Of a stretch of DNA of 64,000 nucleotides, positions 62,292 through 64,000 are shown in pieces. The stretch is from the NCBI GenBank assembly GCA_002746535.1, contig NVWA01000013.1, positions 1 to 64,000 on the forward strand. The letters run 5' to 3'. Source of the stretch: Planctomycetota bacterium. GTDB taxonomy: Bacteria > Planctomycetota > GCA-2746535. The notes beneath the pieces are model-generated. The model saw only the letters and a program-made list of their open reading frames with translations. It ran no database searches and had not been told where the DNA came from. A program made the translations under genes and the position numbers. Within the stretch, counting starts at the first letter, position 1. Every line of letters begins with the position of its first letter.

Positions 62292-63030
62292 TCACCGAAT
62301 AACCACATTATCATGCAATATATTGGAATTCGACTATATACCCAAATTTGATAGATTTTAGCAATAGATAAACCATAGGAATAAATCGCAATTACACAAA
62401 TTCTTGATAAATCGATTTATATTACAAGCAAATTATCAATTCAAAGATTCCCATAGGTATAAATACCTAGATTTTATTACTAATCTGTTACATTTTCATC
62501 AAATTAGGCTTTCTAAGGCCACATTTATTAAGGATTCAAAAAAATATAATAAAAATTTTAATTTCATTGTGAAACTATTAGTGGCAGTAATGATTATCCA
62601 TTTCTGACTTCAAAATTCTTTCTAATTCAAATTGCCGTTATTTCAAGTGAATGTCTAAAGGCATTAAATATAAACTACTATCTATAATAAAGATATAGTT
62701 TCTGATATGAATATTAATCGTTGATATAAGCGGTTTTAGTGTATTTATCCTAGCGAATTCCAGCATTGATCAACTCTCAAGGAAGTATTAATGATAAAAC
62801 AAGAAGGGCATATCTTTCTATTTAATTAAAATATAACTTTCAATAAAATGTATTTTTATGAATCTAATTGATTTTTTTTGGAAAGTAAAAATATGCGTCT
62901 TATTTTATCAAAAATAAATTTCACTGAGCAAAAAAAATGGATGAATATATAGCTATCGAAAGAATGGTAAACGGCTTTTGTATGAAAACGCCGTAGAGAG
63001 TTAGGCCAAATAAATTTGAAAGGTGTCTAG
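62292..63030. other. 739 bp AT-rich intergenic region
   Basis: No convincing gene. A 67-codon frame starting with TTG at 62404 has no recognisable features. No tRNA, no clear terminator after dsbD and no long repeat was seen. The last 60 bases contain a hairpin ahead of the zinc-finger gene. Confidence 0.55.
62971..62994 (+). promoter_or_regulatory. Hairpin in the leader of the zinc-finger gene
   Basis: ACGGC and GCCGT pair, extended by TTTT/AAAA around a short loop with one bulged base. It lies 36 bp before the ATG and has no T-run, so it is more likely an operator or mRNA structure than a terminator. Confidence 0.35.
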
Positions 63031-63660
63031 ATGAAAAAACCTAAAAAGAAATGTAAAATTTGCCAGGATTCATTTCAGAATATCAGAACGCACATCACAC
63101 GCGGTCATAAGCTTTCACTTAAATCCTATGAAAAAAAATATGGGTTAGTCGAAAAGCCGTATAAAAATATCACCAATAAAAAAGAGTTTGATGTTTACTT
63201 TATTAAGTTAGCAAAGAAAGCAGAACCAAGGTCATTAACCATATCAATGGTAGATCCTGAAATGTTAAAATTAGCTGTTCTTTATCATGGGTCATGGGAT
63301 AAAGTTAAAGCAAAATTAAATTTAAAGAAATCATCCTCTACAAATGCTCAAATATTAAAAACTTTTAAAGATTCCTATGCCAATAGAATAAAAGAGCCAA
63401 AAAAATGGAGAACCCAATGTAAATACGCTATTGACCGATATGGTACTATGGTCAATGCTTATAAAAAAGCAGGCATTAAACGGGAACATTTGGACGAGAT
63501 CACTTTTTTGAAAAATTTTAAGTTAGCCTTTAATAATCGCAATAATGGCAAAGAAGAATATGCCAGCTGGAGACTTTATAGTCAAAAAGCATTTACAAAA
63601 TATAAAAGTCTTTCAAAAGCTTATAAAAAAGCCGGTATAAATAATAAAAAGGACTTATAG
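63031..63660 (+). CDS. Ros/MucR-type zinc-finger protein with homing-endonuclease-associated-like repeats
   Basis: A 209-residue basic protein. Residues 8-40 have C-K-I-C with His21 and His26, then L-S-L-K-S-Y-E-K-K-Y-G-L, closely matching the Ros/MucR pattern C-x2-C...H-x4-H followed by L-T-P-x-x-Y. The rest holds three related helical units ending H-G-S-W-D-K-V-K-A-K-L, Y-G-T-M-V-N-A-Y-K-K-A-G-I and Y-K-S-L-S-K-A-Y-K-K-A-G-I. They resemble the F-G-S-W-x-x-A-L-x-x-A-G repeat found beside HNH homing endonucleases. No nuclease motif is visible, so a DNA-binding regulator is likely. The ribosome-binding site is AAAGGTG. It stands alone after a long gap. Confidence 0.7.
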   Translation: MKKPKKKCKICQDSFQNIRTHITRGHKLSLKSYEKKYGLVEKPYKNITNKKEFDVYFIKLAKKAEPRSLTISMVDPEMLKLAVLYHGSWDKVKAKLNLKKSSSTNAQILKTFKDSYANRIKEPKKWRTQCKYAIDRYGTMVNAYKKAGIKREHLDEITFLKNFKLAFNNRNNGKEEYASWRLYSQKAFTKYKSLSKAYKKAGINNKKDL

Positions 63661-63680
63661 TCTTCGATCGACCAAAGACT
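63659..63680. terminator. Weak hairpin between convergent genes
   Basis: AGTCTT and AAGACT pair around a 10-base loop, overlapping the stop of the zinc-finger gene. There is no T-run on the plus side, so termination is uncertain. Confidence 0.25.
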
Positions 63681-63697
63681 TGACTGGAAAAATGTAT

Positions 63698-64000
63698 TTA
63701 TTGAAATAGATTCAGGTCTAATGCTTTAACCGTAGCATTCTCAATTTCTTTAAACTGAACACCATCTATCTTCACCACTTCACCTATTTTTGTGGGCAAA
63801 ATAAAATTGATACTGTTATTTGTATTCTTTTTATCTAATGTGATCGCATCAAGGTATTCACTCATATTAAAGGCTGGTACTTTGAATCCTAAATTTAATT
63901 TTTCAATCAATCTATTTTGAATTTCAAAATCTTCTTTTGAAAAGAGGCCTCTATGCATTGCCATTATGCCTTCTACAACCATTCCAAAAATAACGCCTTC
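63698..64000 (-). CDS. aroB: 3-dehydroquinate synthase, C-terminal part (5' end beyond window)
   Basis: The last 100 codons of AroB, which converts DAHP to 3-dehydroquinate in the shikimate pathway. The frame stays open to the window edge, reading E-G-V-I-F-G-M-V-V-E-G (the H-G-E-A-V-A-I-G-M region of the family). It then has F-N-M-S-E-Y-L-D-A-I-T-L-D-K-K, the conserved M-x-x-D-K-K motif, and I-N-F-I-L-P-T-K-I-G. An internal ATG at 63982 is not the start. It converges on the zinc-finger gene with a 37 bp gap. Confidence 0.85.
   Translation of the reverse strand, partial: EGVIFGMVVEGIMAMHRGLFSKEDFEIQNRLIEKLNLGFKVPAFNMSEYLDAITLDKKNTNNSINFILPTKIGEVVKIDGVQFKEIENATVKALDLNLFQ

Noticed and set aside
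62404..62607. 67-codon ORF starting TTG in the gap after dsbD
   Set aside because: Composition matches AT-rich non-coding DNA; no ribosome-binding site or recognisable motif.

Overview
The window looks like a low-GC Gram-negative chromosome. Evidence for an outer membrane is a beta-barrel protein ending in an aromatic residue, a DUF3570-type barrel protein, a small lipoprotein and a periplasmic DegP. The mix of an oversized repetitive exported protein, bacillithiol-type BshC and xseB-ispA-dxs-recA would suit the PVC group (Lentisphaerota, Planctomycetota and relatives), but this is an impression and no rRNA is present to test it.

Region 1 (1-35835, minus strand) is one uninterrupted reading frame. 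It starts at 35835 with a signal peptide and runs off the left edge without a stop, giving at least 11,945 codons. From the N-terminus it has: a first NW-type module; about sixteen composite modules, usually 1.6-2.2 kb, that open with a W-L-G-G / G-D-W-N-T-G-A-N-W signature and close with N-x-N-W-F-G-L; two LamG-like domains; a Gly-rich triple repeat; and at the far end a tandem array of 114-residue Ig-like domains. It is probably a giant surface or secreted adhesin-like protein. Almost all short ORFs on either strand here are its shadows.

Region 2 (35836-36848) is a 1 kb divergent intergenic region with a 190 bp palindromic element. Region 3 (36849-41803, plus) is xseB, ispA, dxs, recA and an alpha/beta-hydrolase, closely spaced. 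A second 190 bp palindromic element of unrelated sequence but the same design sits at 41814-42004, between convergent genes.

Region 4 (42038-49135, minus) holds degP preceded by a tightly packed operon: metallo-beta-lactamase-fold hydrolase, bshC, a membrane-anchored multi-domain protein and bioD. Region 5 (49259-52791, plus) holds a HAD phosphatase, a nucleoside deoxyribosyltransferase-like protein, an eight-helix membrane protein and hemH. The hemH frame has no usual start codon ahead of its conserved N-terminus and opens into an A10 run at the end of the membrane gene, so a frameshift fusion is plausible. Region 6 (52827-56038, minus) is an SGNH hydrolase and lon.

Region 7 (56251-62291, plus) is an outer-membrane protein followed by a five-gene extracytoplasmic redox locus: thioredoxin-like protein, ApbE flavin transferase, DUF4266-like lipoprotein, DUF3570-like barrel and a DsbD with two tandem N-terminal domains. 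Region 8 (62292-64000) is a long AT-rich gap, a Ros/MucR-type zinc-finger protein with homing-endonuclease-like repeats, and the C-terminal end of aroB on the minus strand.
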